A DNA stretch of 64,000 nt. It comes from Methylococcaceae bacterium UBA975 (lineage in GTDB: Bacteria > Pseudomonadota > Gammaproteobacteria > Methylococcales > Cycloclasticaceae). Below the pieces are notes generated by a model. The model was not told the DNA's origin and made no database searches. It was given only the letters and a program-made list of their open reading frames with translations. Location: NCBI GenBank assembly GCA_002292375.1, contig DBBV01000003.1, positions 1 to 64,000 on the forward strand. Direction: 5' to 3'. Of this stretch, positions 9,046-16,720 are shown piece after piece; position 1 is the first letter of the stretch, and each line of letters starts with the position of its first letter. A program made the translations under genes and the position numbers.

Positions 9046-9696
9046 ATGAGCAGCTTGCTTTCCCACCCCACACCCCGCTTCAATCGCCCGTATAAAGTTA
9101 TTATTTTTGTACTGGCCTCTTTGCTGCTGCACGTTGCACTGGTGACCTATACCTATCAATCGGGGCTTTTAACCGTGGACGACATTGACAGCATTCCCAC
9201 CAAAACCATTCGCGCTTCTTTACAGGTGCCGATAGTCGAAGAAATACCACCCACACCGCCTAAACCCGTTGAAATAGTACCGATTAAAAAGAAAAAAATC
9301 GTCACCCAAGCACCTTCGGTTAAAAAAGTAGCTGTCAAGCCCAAACCTGTTAAAAAGAAACCTCGACCCGTTACAGTTAAAAAGCCGGCCGCGTCGCCCT
9401 TACCGTCGCCCATTAAAAAACCGATTGTTTTTTCTACCCCACAACCCAGCTACCAGCCTAAGCCGAAATATCCCAGCATCGCTCGGCGTAGAGGGGTAGA
9501 AGGCATTGTTATTTTTGAAATTTCGGTCGCCAATAATGGCCACGTTAACCAAGCTTTTATCATCGAGTCATCCGGTTCTAGCGCCTTGGATAAAGCGGCG
9601 ATGCAGGCGATTAAAACTTGGCGGTTTCCGCCCAGTCAATTCAACTCGTTAAGCAATTTTAAACAAAAAATTGAATTTCGTTTAAACGCGTATTAA
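9046..9696 (+). CDS. TonB-family protein linked to the rsx operon
   Basis: The 216-residue protein has a membrane anchor at about 18-36, a long Pro/Lys-rich periplasmic spacer (PPTPPKP, runs of KPKPVKKKPRP) and a C-terminal TonB fold (YPSIARRRGVEG, then the SSGSSALDKAAM and WRFPP signatures). TonB proteins carry energy from the inner membrane to outer-membrane receptors. The ATG at 9046 is seven bases after rsxE; an upstream in-frame start lies inside rsxE. No exbB or exbD lies nearby, so the energising partner is elsewhere. A second TonB-like gene lies at 49004-49855. Confidence 0.85.
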   Translation: MSSLLSHPTPRFNRPYKVIIFVLASLLLHVALVTYTYQSGLLTVDDIDSIPTKTIRASLQVPIVEEIPPTPPKPVEIVPIKKKKIVTQAPSVKKVAVKPKPVKKKPRPVTVKKPAASPLPSPIKKPIVFSTPQPSYQPKPKYPSIARRRGVEGIVIFEISVANNGHVNQAFIIESSGSSALDKAAMQAIKTWRFPPSQFNSLSNFKQKIEFRLNAY

Positions 9697-9700
9697 ACCC

Positions 9701-10522
9701 CTACCACGCTGCCCAAACCGGCTCACACTCGCTAGGAAAAGCCGCCATAGTGCCAATCTCGCTCCATTGACTGGGCTGATGAAAATCCGAGCCACACGAG
9801 GCTAAAAGATTTTTTTCATTACACAGCCGTGCCAGCTTATTGGTTTCATCTTTGTTTTGTTGCCCTGACACCACTTCCATACCACTGCCACCAGCCGCTA
9901 TAAAGTCATCCAACAACACCGATAGTTTGGTACGCGTTAACTTATACTTTAAAGGGTGTGCCAAAACCGCAACGCCACCCGCGCCAACAATCCACTCGAC
10001 AATTTGTGGCAGTTCAGCCCAGCACTGCTTTACATCGCCAGGCTTGCCATCACCTAGGTATTTTTTAAATGCCGTTGCCATGTTTTTTACCGCCCCGACT
10101 TCAACCAAGTGTTGGGCAAAGTGTGGCCTGCCGATATTACTCTGATTGGCGATCTCTTTGACTCGTTCAAAATCAATTGCTAAACCCAATTTAGTTAATC
10201 GCTGGTAGATCAGTTGCGCCCGTTCGCTACGCGCTTGTTCTTGTTGCGCTACGCCACTTAAGATTGAGGTACTGGTAAGGTCTATATTTAACCCCACAAT
10301 GTGCACCCCGACACCACGCCATTGGGTCGATAGTTCAATCCCTGCAATTAACCGCAAGCCGTTGAGTGCTTGATTGCCAAGCTGTTGGTAAGCCTCTATC
10401 GAATCGTGGTCGGTTATTGCCAATATATCAACCGCATTAGCTTGCGCGCGCTGCAGTAATTGCAGCGGCGATAAGCTACCATCTGACACCAATGTGTGCG
10501 AGTGAAGATCAATTTTTTGCAT
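9701..10522 (-). CDS. PHP-domain phosphatase / 5'-3' exonuclease (TrpH/RNase AM family)
   Basis: The 273-residue protein has the PHP metal-site motifs DLHSHTLVSDG near the N-terminus, ITDHDS near residue 40, and a late CGSDFH. Relatives (E. coli YciV/RNase AM) remove nucleotides from 3',5'-bisphosphate and short RNA ends. I chose the ATG at 10522 (MQKIDLHSH); an in-frame start 21 bases upstream is possible but has no better ribosome-binding sequence. It converges on the TonB-like gene with almost no gap and diverges from slyD. Confidence 0.85.
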   Translation of the reverse strand: MQKIDLHSHTLVSDGSLSPLQLLQRAQANAVDILAITDHDSIEAYQQLGNQALNGLRLIAGIELSTQWRGVGVHIVGLNIDLTSTSILSGVAQQEQARSERAQLIYQRLTKLGLAIDFERVKEIANQSNIGRPHFAQHLVEVGAVKNMATAFKKYLGDGKPGDVKQCWAELPQIVEWIVGAGGVAVLAHPLKYKLTRTKLSVLLDDFIAAGGSGMEVVSGQQNKDETNKLARLCNEKNLLASCGSDFHQPSQWSEIGTMAAFPSECEPVWAAW

Positions 10523-10591
10523 GCCGATTAGTTTACACCGCAAGTGTAATGAGAATGTTAAAATGGCGTTTTATTTACACAGAGCCGACCT

Positions 10592-11080
10592 ATGAGCCTA
10601 GCCATTAGCAAAGACACCGTTGTACAGTTTCACTACACTTTAAAAAATGACCAAGGCGAAACCCTTGAATCATCACTTGACCACCAACCCACGGCTATTT
10701 TATTTGGCCACGGCGGCATCATTCGTGGGGTAGAAAACGCTATCGATGGCAAGCAAGCCGGCGACACTTTAAACCTAACCGTTGAACCGGCAGAGGGTTA
10801 TGGCGAACGCCTAGACGATTCGATCCAAAGCGTGCCGGTTAAGCATTTATCCGGTGCTAAAAAATGGCGCCCTGGCATGGTAGCCAACGTACACACCGAT
10901 CACGGGCATCGCCAAGTTACCGTGGTTAAAGTGGGTAAGTTTATGGCGAAGGTCGATACTAACCACCCCTTGGCAGGCCAAACCTTACACTTTGATATTG
11001 AGATCGTTGACGTTCGTGCCGCCACTGCCGACGAACTATCACACGGCCACGCCCACGGCGCGGGTGGTCACCACCACTAA
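10592..11080 (+). CDS. slyD: SlyD-like FKBP-type peptidyl-prolyl isomerase
   Basis: This 162-residue protein matches SlyD: an FKBP half-domain (VVQFHYTLKNDQGE, then GIIRGVENAI), an inserted-flap chaperone domain at about 70-130 and a His-rich tail (HGHAHGAGGHHH). The family catalyses proline isomerisation, acts as a chaperone and binds nickel or zinc through the tail, supplying hydrogenase or urease maturation in some species. The tail is shorter than in E. coli SlyD and lacks the Cys residues. It probably forms a short transcript with the following GST gene (eight-base gap). Confidence 0.9.
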   Translation: MSLAISKDTVVQFHYTLKNDQGETLESSLDHQPTAILFGHGGIIRGVENAIDGKQAGDTLNLTVEPAEGYGERLDDSIQSVPVKHLSGAKKWRPGMVANVHTDHGHRQVTVVKVGKFMAKVDTNHPLAGQTLHFDIEIVDVRAATADELSHGHAHGAGGHHH

Positions 11081-11088
11081 CAAAGCCC

Positions 11089-11730
11089 ATGTCTGATACG
11101 CCCATTTTGTATTCATTCCGGCGTTGCCCCTATGCCATGCGGGCGCGCCTGGCGATCCGATACAGCGGCGTTAAGGTGCAATTGCGCGAAGTGGTGTTAC
11201 GGCATAAACCAGCAGCCATGCTGGCCATTTCGCCCAAAGCGACTGTTCCGGTTTTGCTGTTGCCAGATGGTCGCGTGCTAGAAGAGAGCTGGGACATTGT
11301 GCATTGGGCCACGACGGTAAACGACCCCGACGCTATACGTGGCGATGCAGCGTTAATGTCACTGACAAACGCGCTGGTTGAAAAAAACGATACTGACTTT
11401 AAACAACACCTCGATCACTATAAATACGCCGACCGTTTCCCAGAATTTTCGGCTGAGCATTATCGCAGCCAAGCCGAAGAGTTTTTAGCACAACTTGAAC
11501 AAAACTTATCGCAGCATCAATTTTTACTAACCGACTCGATAAGCCTCGCCGACATTGGCATTTTCCCTTTTGTTCGTCAATTTGCTCACGTCGATATCGA
11601 CTGGTTTAGGCAAAGTCCTTATACCCGCCTTATTCAATGGTTGGATTTTTTCCTTGATTCGGAACCTTTCAACAGCGTGATGAAAAAGTACCCCCCGTGG
11701 GCCGAAGGGCAAACACCGCTGCTATTTTAA
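11089..11730 (+). CDS. Glutathione S-transferase family protein
   Basis: The 213-residue protein begins with a thioredoxin-like GST N-domain: LYSFRRCPYAMRARLAI with a candidate active-site Cys13, the cis-Pro motif ATVPVL and the glutathione-binding ESWDI. An all-helical C-domain follows. The Cys-type active site suggests thiol transferase, reductive dehalogenase or dehydroascorbate-reductase-like chemistry rather than classical conjugation. It lies directly after slyD in the same direction. Confidence 0.85.
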   Translation: MSDTPILYSFRRCPYAMRARLAIRYSGVKVQLREVVLRHKPAAMLAISPKATVPVLLLPDGRVLEESWDIVHWATTVNDPDAIRGDAALMSLTNALVEKNDTDFKQHLDHYKYADRFPEFSAEHYRSQAEEFLAQLEQNLSQHQFLLTDSISLADIGIFPFVRQFAHVDIDWFRQSPYTRLIQWLDFFLDSEPFNSVMKKYPPWAEGQTPLLF

Positions 11731-11787
11731 AACCCTTTCTTTCGTTTGAACTCTGTCTTAAGATGAAAGCCCTTTACGGAGAAGCTA

Positions 11788-12297
11788 ATGGCGCATTTTA
11801 TACACCGATTAATTCAACTCACTGCACTGTGTGCGCTGTTGTCGGCCTGCGCCGGTATTACCTATCACGCTGAGCCACCACAGATCAGTCTCAACAACTT
11901 ACGCCTTGTTGACGCGCAATTGTTTGAGCAACATTACGAGCTAAGCTTGCGGGTGCAAAACACTAACGACACCCCCTTATATATAAAGGGACTAAGCTAC
12001 CAGCTAACAATCAACGGTAGCGAATTTGCCCATGGCGTTAGTCAGCATGCGATTGATATTGCCCCCTATGCCGAGCAACTTGTTAAGGTATCGTTAATCG
12101 GCAACACTTTAGGCGTTATTCAACAAATACAACAGGTGACACAAGCAAATCAACAAACAGTGCACTTTAGCTTATCAGGCAATATCAGCATGGGTGCTAT
12201 CAATTTTGCAACACCGTTGTACAGTGTGCCGTTTAGAAAAGAAGGGGTATTAAATTTAGCTAAATTAATGCCCATTACCGGAACTAAACAACGCTAG
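11788..12297 (+). CDS. LEA type 2 / WHy-domain lipoprotein
   Basis: The 169-residue protein has a signal peptide ending in a lipobox (LLSAC, Cys21) and a WHy-type domain: repeated patterns such as LSLRVQNTNDTPLYIKGLSYQLTING match the fold of water-stress LEA-2 proteins. Such proteins are thought to be envelope-tethered and to protect or bind other molecules; the exact role in bacteria is not settled. It lies ahead of a SlyB-like lipoprotein gene, and the two may be cotranscribed. Confidence 0.75.
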   Translation: MAHFIHRLIQLTALCALLSACAGITYHAEPPQISLNNLRLVDAQLFEQHYELSLRVQNTNDTPLYIKGLSYQLTINGSEFAHGVSQHAIDIAPYAEQLVKVSLIGNTLGVIQQIQQVTQANQQTVHFSLSGNISMGAINFATPLYSVPFRKEGVLNLAKLMPITGTKQR

Positions 12298-12333
12298 CAT
12301 CACTCTAAGCAGTTAACTATTTTGGAGAAGAGT

Positions 12334-12801
12334 ATGAACAAACTTATCATCAGCGCTTTACTCACTTTAACCGTGGCCGCTTGTGCTGGCCCTAACCCGT
12401 ATGGAAATTCAACCGAAAGCTACGGCAGCAGAGAGGCAAATCAAACCATGCAGGTATCGCACGGTACGGTTTTAGACGTGCAGCCTGTTACCATCGATTC
12501 GGAAGGTAATGTGGTGGGTAAAATTGCCGGTGGCCTTATCGGCGGCATCGGCGGCAGTAGTGTTGGCGGTGGGCGCGGTAGCGCAGCAGCAGCCGTTGCA
12601 GGCGCCGTGGTCGGTGGCATGATCGGTAATAAAGTGGAAGAAATGTACAGTAAAGCCAACGGCGTGCAAATTACCGTACAACTCGATAACGGTCAGGTGC
12701 AATCCATTGTACAAGAGGTCAATGTCAACGCCCTATTCAGAAAAGGCGATCACGTTAAGGTGGTAAAAAGCGCTAGCAATAAGGCGCGCGTTATCCAGTA
12801 G
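12334..12801 (+). CDS. SlyB-like outer-membrane lipoprotein with glycine zipper
   Basis: The ATG at 12334 follows TTGGAGAAG and gives 155 residues with a lipobox (LTVAAC) and mature start at Cys17. A glycine-zipper membrane segment at about 60-95 (GKIAGGLIGGIGG, AVVGGMIGN) is followed by a small beta-rich C-domain. This is the Pcp/SlyB architecture; SlyB forms lipid-stabilising nanodomains in the enterobacterial outer membrane under stress. It converges with the SPFH gene. Confidence 0.85.
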   Translation: MNKLIISALLTLTVAACAGPNPYGNSTESYGSREANQTMQVSHGTVLDVQPVTIDSEGNVVGKIAGGLIGGIGGSSVGGGRGSAAAAVAGAVVGGMIGNKVEEMYSKANGVQITVQLDNGQVQSIVQEVNVNALFRKGDHVKVVKSASNKARVIQ

Positions 12802-12807
12802 TCGGGC

Positions 12808-13656
12808 TTACTTTCCGCCTAACATACCCCTAATGGCTGCCGGCAAATCGGCTGGCAGCAAAATGGTTTTGGCATTGTCAGACTTGGCCATATCGCGGAT
12901 CGCATCGACGTATTTTTCACCCAAGATATACATCACGGGTAATTCTTTATTTGCAATCGCCTCGGTTACCATCGTAATCGCTGTTTTACTTGCTTGCGCC
13001 AAAACAATTTGCGCGTCGCCGTCGCGTTTAGATGCTTCTAAACGCCCTTCTGCTTCAAGTATGGCTGCTGATTTTTCACCTTCTGCCCGTGTGACCGTTG
13101 CGCGTCGCTGCCGCTCTGCCGCGGCTTGTTCTTCCATTGCATTTTGCATGGTACCGGAGGGCGTAATATCTTGAATCTCGACGGTTTTAAGCGTGATACC
13201 CCAATCGGCAATGTCATCGGAGATGGCTTCTTTTAAGCGCGCCTTAATTAAATCCCTAGACGATAAGGCTTCGTCTAATTTCATTTCACCAATGATGGAG
13301 CGCAACGATGTTTGCACCAAGGTTCTAATCGCTAGCCGATAGTCTTCCACCCCGTACACCGCTTTTTCTGGCGCAACAATATTAATATACGAGACCGCAT
13401 TGGCTATAATCACGGCGTTATCTTCGGTAATCACCTCTTGCGATGGGATGTCCATGACAATGTCTTTAGTGGTTACCCGATACGCCACTTGGTCAATATA
13501 CGGCACCACTAAATTTAACCCCGGGCCAAGGGTTACGTGGTATTTACCCAGACGCTGCACAACAAACTTAGAACCTTGGGGCACCAACTTAACCCCCATC
13601 GCAACCGTTACGAACACCAGTCCAAAAAATACCGCCGCTACAATAAGTCCATCCAT
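12808..13656 (-). CDS. SPFH/Band 7 (stomatin-like) membrane protein
   Basis: The 282-residue protein has an N-terminal membrane anchor (2-22), an SPFH domain with the signature GKYHVTLGPGLNLVVPYID, and a coiled-coil region rich in Ala/Glu/Arg (QAAAERQRRA). It matches the QmcA/stomatin group, which builds oligomeric membrane microdomains and interacts with membrane proteases. The NfeD gene lies 18 bases upstream in the same direction; the NfeD-stomatin pair is a conserved two-gene operon. Confidence 0.9.
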   Translation of the reverse strand: MDGLIVAAVFFGLVFVTVAMGVKLVPQGSKFVVQRLGKYHVTLGPGLNLVVPYIDQVAYRVTTKDIVMDIPSQEVITEDNAVIIANAVSYINIVAPEKAVYGVEDYRLAIRTLVQTSLRSIIGEMKLDEALSSRDLIKARLKEAISDDIADWGITLKTVEIQDITPSGTMQNAMEEQAAAERQRRATVTRAEGEKSAAILEAEGRLEASKRDGDAQIVLAQASKTAITMVTEAIANKELPVMYILGEKYVDAIRDMAKSDNAKTILLPADLPAAIRGMLGGK

Positions 13657-13674
13657 CGTCCTGTCCTTTTTAAA

Positions 13675-14133
13675 TTAAATTACTTTGTTAACCACCAGGG
13701 TATTCCCTGATGCTTCTTTAATCATGACCCTATCACCGATTACCACCGGCTCATCACAAATAAACTCCCACTCATCATCGCCTAAGATGGGTGTGGTAAA
13801 GCGCACGTGGCCACGCGAGGTTTCCGTAGGTGTTTTAATGACCATACCCGTTTCACCGGCGATCGCCTCTTGCGTGATACCTGCCTTGGTTCGATCGATC
13901 ATTTTAGGGCGTAAAAACTTAAACCAGGCCGCTGTAAACACGACTGAAAAAACAGCCCATATAAACAGCTGCCAGCCGAGTGTTAACGCGGGGCTCAGAA
14001 CAAGAAAAACTGCCACCACAACAGCACCTAAGCCAAACCATAACACTGTAAAGCTGGGTATAAAAATTTCAAAGCCCACCAACAACATACCCAATACCAG
14101 CCAATGCCAATAAGCCAACTCCAGTTCCATCAT
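13675..14133 (-). CDS. NfeD family membrane protein (short form)
   Basis: The 152-residue protein has two to four hydrophobic segments in the first 75 residues and a soluble C-terminal OB-like domain (GETGMVIKTPTETSRGHVRF). This is the short NfeD type that lacks the ClpP-like protease domain and partners a stomatin-like protein, here the next gene downstream. Confidence 0.88.
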   Translation of the reverse strand: MMELELAYWHWLVLGMLLVGFEIFIPSFTVLWFGLGAVVVAVFLVLSPALTLGWQLFIWAVFSVVFTAAWFKFLRPKMIDRTKAGITQEAIAGETGMVIKTPTETSRGHVRFTTPILGDDEWEFICDEPVVIGDRVMIKEASGNTLVVNKVI

Positions 14134-14167
14134 CGTTGTTCCCTTTGTTTGTTCACGCCTAATTGCC

Positions 14168-14776
14168 CTAGCTTAACTGATTTAATAGCACCTGTGGGTC
14201 GTTATAATCATAGCGTAACACCTGCGTTTGCTCACCCTGTTGCAACACAATACTCGGAAAGCTATTAACTCCCATGCCTCTGGCCAGCTTTATTTCCATC
14301 AACAATTGCTGCTGCGTACTGGGATGGTTAAGTAATTCGGTAAAGTCCTTTGTATCAAGCCCCAGCTGAGCCGCACAGGCAATTAACACCGCATCATCGG
14401 CTGGGTTTTTAGCCTGTAAATAATACGCCTGCTGAATCGCCAATAGCATCGGTTTTTCTGCTGCTTTATCCAGCGTTCTTGCTGCAATCAACGCACGAGA
14501 GGCGGGGTAAGTTGAGCGCCGAGGCTGGCAAACGGTCCAAAAATTGTGATTAAACTGGGTGCCCGGTACGAGTTGTTGGATGCGATGCCAGCCATGGCTA
14601 ATTTTTTGTTGTAATTCCGCGTCCATGGGCTGATCACTATCGGGCGCAAGGCCGCCTAATAAATAACGTAGTTCAATGCCGTCGGGCAAGCCAGCTTGTA
14701 TCGCCGCCCAAGTTTTATTAAATGCCCAGCACCAGCTGCACATCGGGTCGTGCCCGTAATACAACACCTTATGCAT
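14168..14776 (-). CDS. DsbA-family (FrnE-like) thiol oxidoreductase
   Basis: I chose the ATG at 14776, giving 202 residues that start MHKVLYYGHDPMCSWCWAF. The CSWC active site and the DsbA fold with a helical insert place it in the FrnE/2-hydroxychromene isomerase-like group. There is no signal peptide, so it acts in the cytoplasm, unlike classical DsbA. The cis-Pro motif is seen near the end (NSFPSIVLQQ). Its start overlaps the end of the upstream cobalamin-binding-like gene by eight bases, so the two are probably translated together. Confidence 0.85.
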   Translation of the reverse strand: MHKVLYYGHDPMCSWCWAFNKTWAAIQAGLPDGIELRYLLGGLAPDSDQPMDAELQQKISHGWHRIQQLVPGTQFNHNFWTVCQPRRSTYPASRALIAARTLDKAAEKPMLLAIQQAYYLQAKNPADDAVLIACAAQLGLDTKDFTELLNHPSTQQQLLMEIKLARGMGVNSFPSIVLQQGEQTQVLRYDYNDPQVLLNQLS

Positions 14777-15578
14777 ACTGATCCACCCAGTTTTTAATAA
14801 TCGTTTGCAATTGGCGCAAGCCATCGGTCAGCGCTGCAGGCCCGGGCTGCAAAATATCCACCGACTTTATTTCAAAAATTTGATTGGTTTTAACCGCAGG
14901 AATCGCCTGCCAACCCTCACGCTCGGCTACCCGCTGGGGACGGAACTTTTTACCACACCACGAGCCGATAATAATGTCCGGCGCGCGCTGAATAACTTGC
15001 GTGGGATCAGCAATAATTCTATTTTTACCGCCGGCTTCTTTAGATAACTCAGGAAAGCAATCGACCCCACCGGCAATTTCAGCCAATTCCGATACCCAGC
15101 GAATACCTGAGATTAACGGATCGTCCCACTCTTCAAAATAGATTTTAGGTTTTTTGTTAAACGCCTTGGCTTGCTCAAGACACATGCTAATGTTTTGTTG
15201 GTACTGGCTTACCAAAACCGCTGCTTTTTCTGGCTCGTTTATCAGCGCGCCTAGGGTAAACAGCATAGTAAAAATCTCGTCCACCGAGCGCTGGTTAAAT
15301 ACGTGCACTTGCAAGCCTGCTTTTACCAGTTCAGCGGTTATGTCCGCCTGCATATCCGAAAAGGCCAACACCAAGTCCGGTTTTAAGGCCAAAATTTTAT
15401 CGATTTTAGCCGAGGTAAACGCCGACACTTTGGGCTTTTCCTTACGCGCAATCGCAGGGCGTACGGTAAAACCCGAAATGCCTACAATGCGGTGTTGTTC
15501 GCCCATTAAATACAAGGCTTCGGTGGTTTCTTCGGTTAGGCACACAATGCGTTGTGCGCCGGTATTGCTTTTTATCAT
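14769..15578 (-). CDS. Cobalamin-binding-like (BtuF/helical-backbone fold) protein without signal peptide
   Basis: The 269-residue protein has the two-lobe type III substrate-binding fold: RIVCLTEETTEALYLMGEQHRIVG at the start, LALKPDLVLAFSD, then a long helix and IIIGSWCGKKF. Related proteins bind vitamin B12 or iron chelates. Unlike BtuF it has no signal peptide or lipobox, so it is predicted cytoplasmic; such forms are common in gammaproteobacteria and their ligand is not settled. Its ATG (15576-15578) overlaps the stop of intI (ATGA), so it is placed as the gene after intI. No B12 riboswitch is visible. Confidence 0.8.
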   Translation of the reverse strand: MIKSNTGAQRIVCLTEETTEALYLMGEQHRIVGISGFTVRPAIARKEKPKVSAFTSAKIDKILALKPDLVLAFSDMQADITAELVKAGLQVHVFNQRSVDEIFTMLFTLGALINEPEKAAVLVSQYQQNISMCLEQAKAFNKKPKIYFEEWDDPLISGIRWVSELAEIAGGVDCFPELSKEAGGKNRIIADPTQVIQRAPDIIIGSWCGKKFRPQRVAEREGWQAIPAVKTNQIFEIKSVDILQPGPAALTDGLRQLQTIIKNWVDQYA

Positions 15579-16609
15579 TCGTTATTACCTAGTTGCTCCA
15601 AAGGGCTTATCACTGCCCCCAAATCCTGCTGTAACACGTGGGTATAAATTTCAGTCGTTTTAACATCTGCATGGCCTAATAATTTTTGTACCACTCGAAT
15701 ATTTGTACCCGAAGCAAGCAAATGCGTTGCGAAAGAGTGCCTGAGCGTATGGCTGGTTACACGTTTGACGATACCCGCTTTCTCCTTAGCGGCCCTAATG
15801 CCCTTCTGAATGCCCGTCTCATTTATATGGTGTCGTCTAATTGCGCCATCTCTTGGGTCTACTGATAAACTCTTAGATGGGAACACATATTGCCATTCCC
15901 ATGACGAACTGGCTTTCGGGTATTTTTTTGCCAACGCCCCCGGCAAATAAACATTCGCCTGCCCAGAGGCCAAATCCTCTTCAAATAAAACCCTGGTTTT
16001 TTCTAACTGTTGCTTCAACTCAGGCACCATGGAAGATGCCAATAAAGTCGTTCTATCTTTCCCACCTTTACCGTCCCTAATCAATATATAGCTATTGGCA
16101 AAATCAATATCTTGCACCCGTAGCCGAATGACTTCCATCACCCGAAAACCTCCCGCATACATTAATTTTGCCATCAAGCCCCTTTGCCCCTGCATAAAAC
16201 TAAGTAGCTTACTAACCTCTTCCTTACTTAACACCACCGGCAAACGAACCGGTTTTTTTGACCGTGCAGCAGAAATATTGTCAGCTATTGGCAGTTGAAG
16301 CACTTTCTTATACAAAAAAACAATCGCATTCATCGCAAGGTTTTGGGTAGAAGCTGCGTAGTTCTTATTCATAGCCATATCAGATAGAAATGACTCAATA
16401 TGCTCCTTACCTAATTCCTTAGGATGCTTTTTACCGTGAAAACGAATAAAAGACAGAATCCATTTAACGTATACCTCCTCTGTCCGTTTTGCATAATGAT
16501 AATACCGAAGAACCTCACGCACCTGATCCATTAACCGTTTAGATTGCGGTCTAAACAAAGGGCTATTTGATGCATCGTCGGTTTTTTTGTTCATAACGTT
16601 AGCAGGCAT
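15575..16609 (-). CDS. intI: Integron integrase
   Basis: This tyrosine recombinase inserts and excises gene cassettes by joining attC hairpins to attI. The 344 residues include the N-terminal SAM-like domain (about 25-105) and the catalytic domain with Arg156 (GGFRVME), His287 and Arg290 (SHTLRHSF), His313 (LGHADVKTT) and nucleophile Tyr322. The extra IntI-specific segment, which separates integron integrases from XerC/D, is present (YLPGALAKKYP to WEWQYVFPS, about 221-244). It is transcribed away from the cassette array, the standard layout. No clear LexA box was found upstream. It appears intact. Confidence 0.97.
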   Translation of the reverse strand: MPANVMNKKTDDASNSPLFRPQSKRLMDQVREVLRYYHYAKRTEEVYVKWILSFIRFHGKKHPKELGKEHIESFLSDMAMNKNYAASTQNLAMNAIVFLYKKVLQLPIADNISAARSKKPVRLPVVLSKEEVSKLLSFMQGQRGLMAKLMYAGGFRVMEVIRLRVQDIDFANSYILIRDGKGGKDRTTLLASSMVPELKQQLEKTRVLFEEDLASGQANVYLPGALAKKYPKASSSWEWQYVFPSKSLSVDPRDGAIRRHHINETGIQKGIRAAKEKAGIVKRVTSHTLRHSFATHLLASGTNIRVVQKLLGHADVKTTEIYTHVLQQDLGAVISPLEQLGNNE

Positions 16610-16618
16610 GTTTTTAGC

Positions 16619-16647
16619 TTGATTATCAGATTACAGGGTATTATAGT
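16619..16647 (+). promoter_or_regulatory. Candidate cassette promoter Pc, overlapping a divergent intI promoter
   Basis: TTGATT at 16619-16624 and TATAGT at 16642-16647 are separated by 17 bases and point into the array: a good sigma-70 match. On the other strand a perfect TATAAT (16640-16645) faces intI with only a weak -35. The overlap would make the two promoters compete. Confidence 0.6.
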
Positions 16648-16703
16648 CCAGCTATGTAAAGGAATTACAGGGACTTTTTGTTCCCCTTAATAACAAGTTA
16701 GGT
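16630..16703 (+). other. Integron attI site
   Basis: The first core site is GTTAGGT at 16697-16703, immediately before cassette 1. Upstream lie two direct copies of ATTACAGGG (16630-16638 and 16664-16672), 34 bases apart, in the place where attI sites carry extra integrase-binding direct repeats. The left limit is approximate. Confidence 0.8.
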
Positions 16704-16720
16704 TCTAAAAGAGAAAACAT

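Noticed and set aside
12441..12659. Pro-rich minus-strand ORF
   Set aside because: It is the antisense shadow of the glycine zipper in the SlyB-like gene, with no start signal.
16610..16720. SOS (LexA) box in front of intI
   Set aside because: CTGT and similar pieces occur but none gives the CTGT-N8-ACAG layout, so SOS control is not supported from this sequence.
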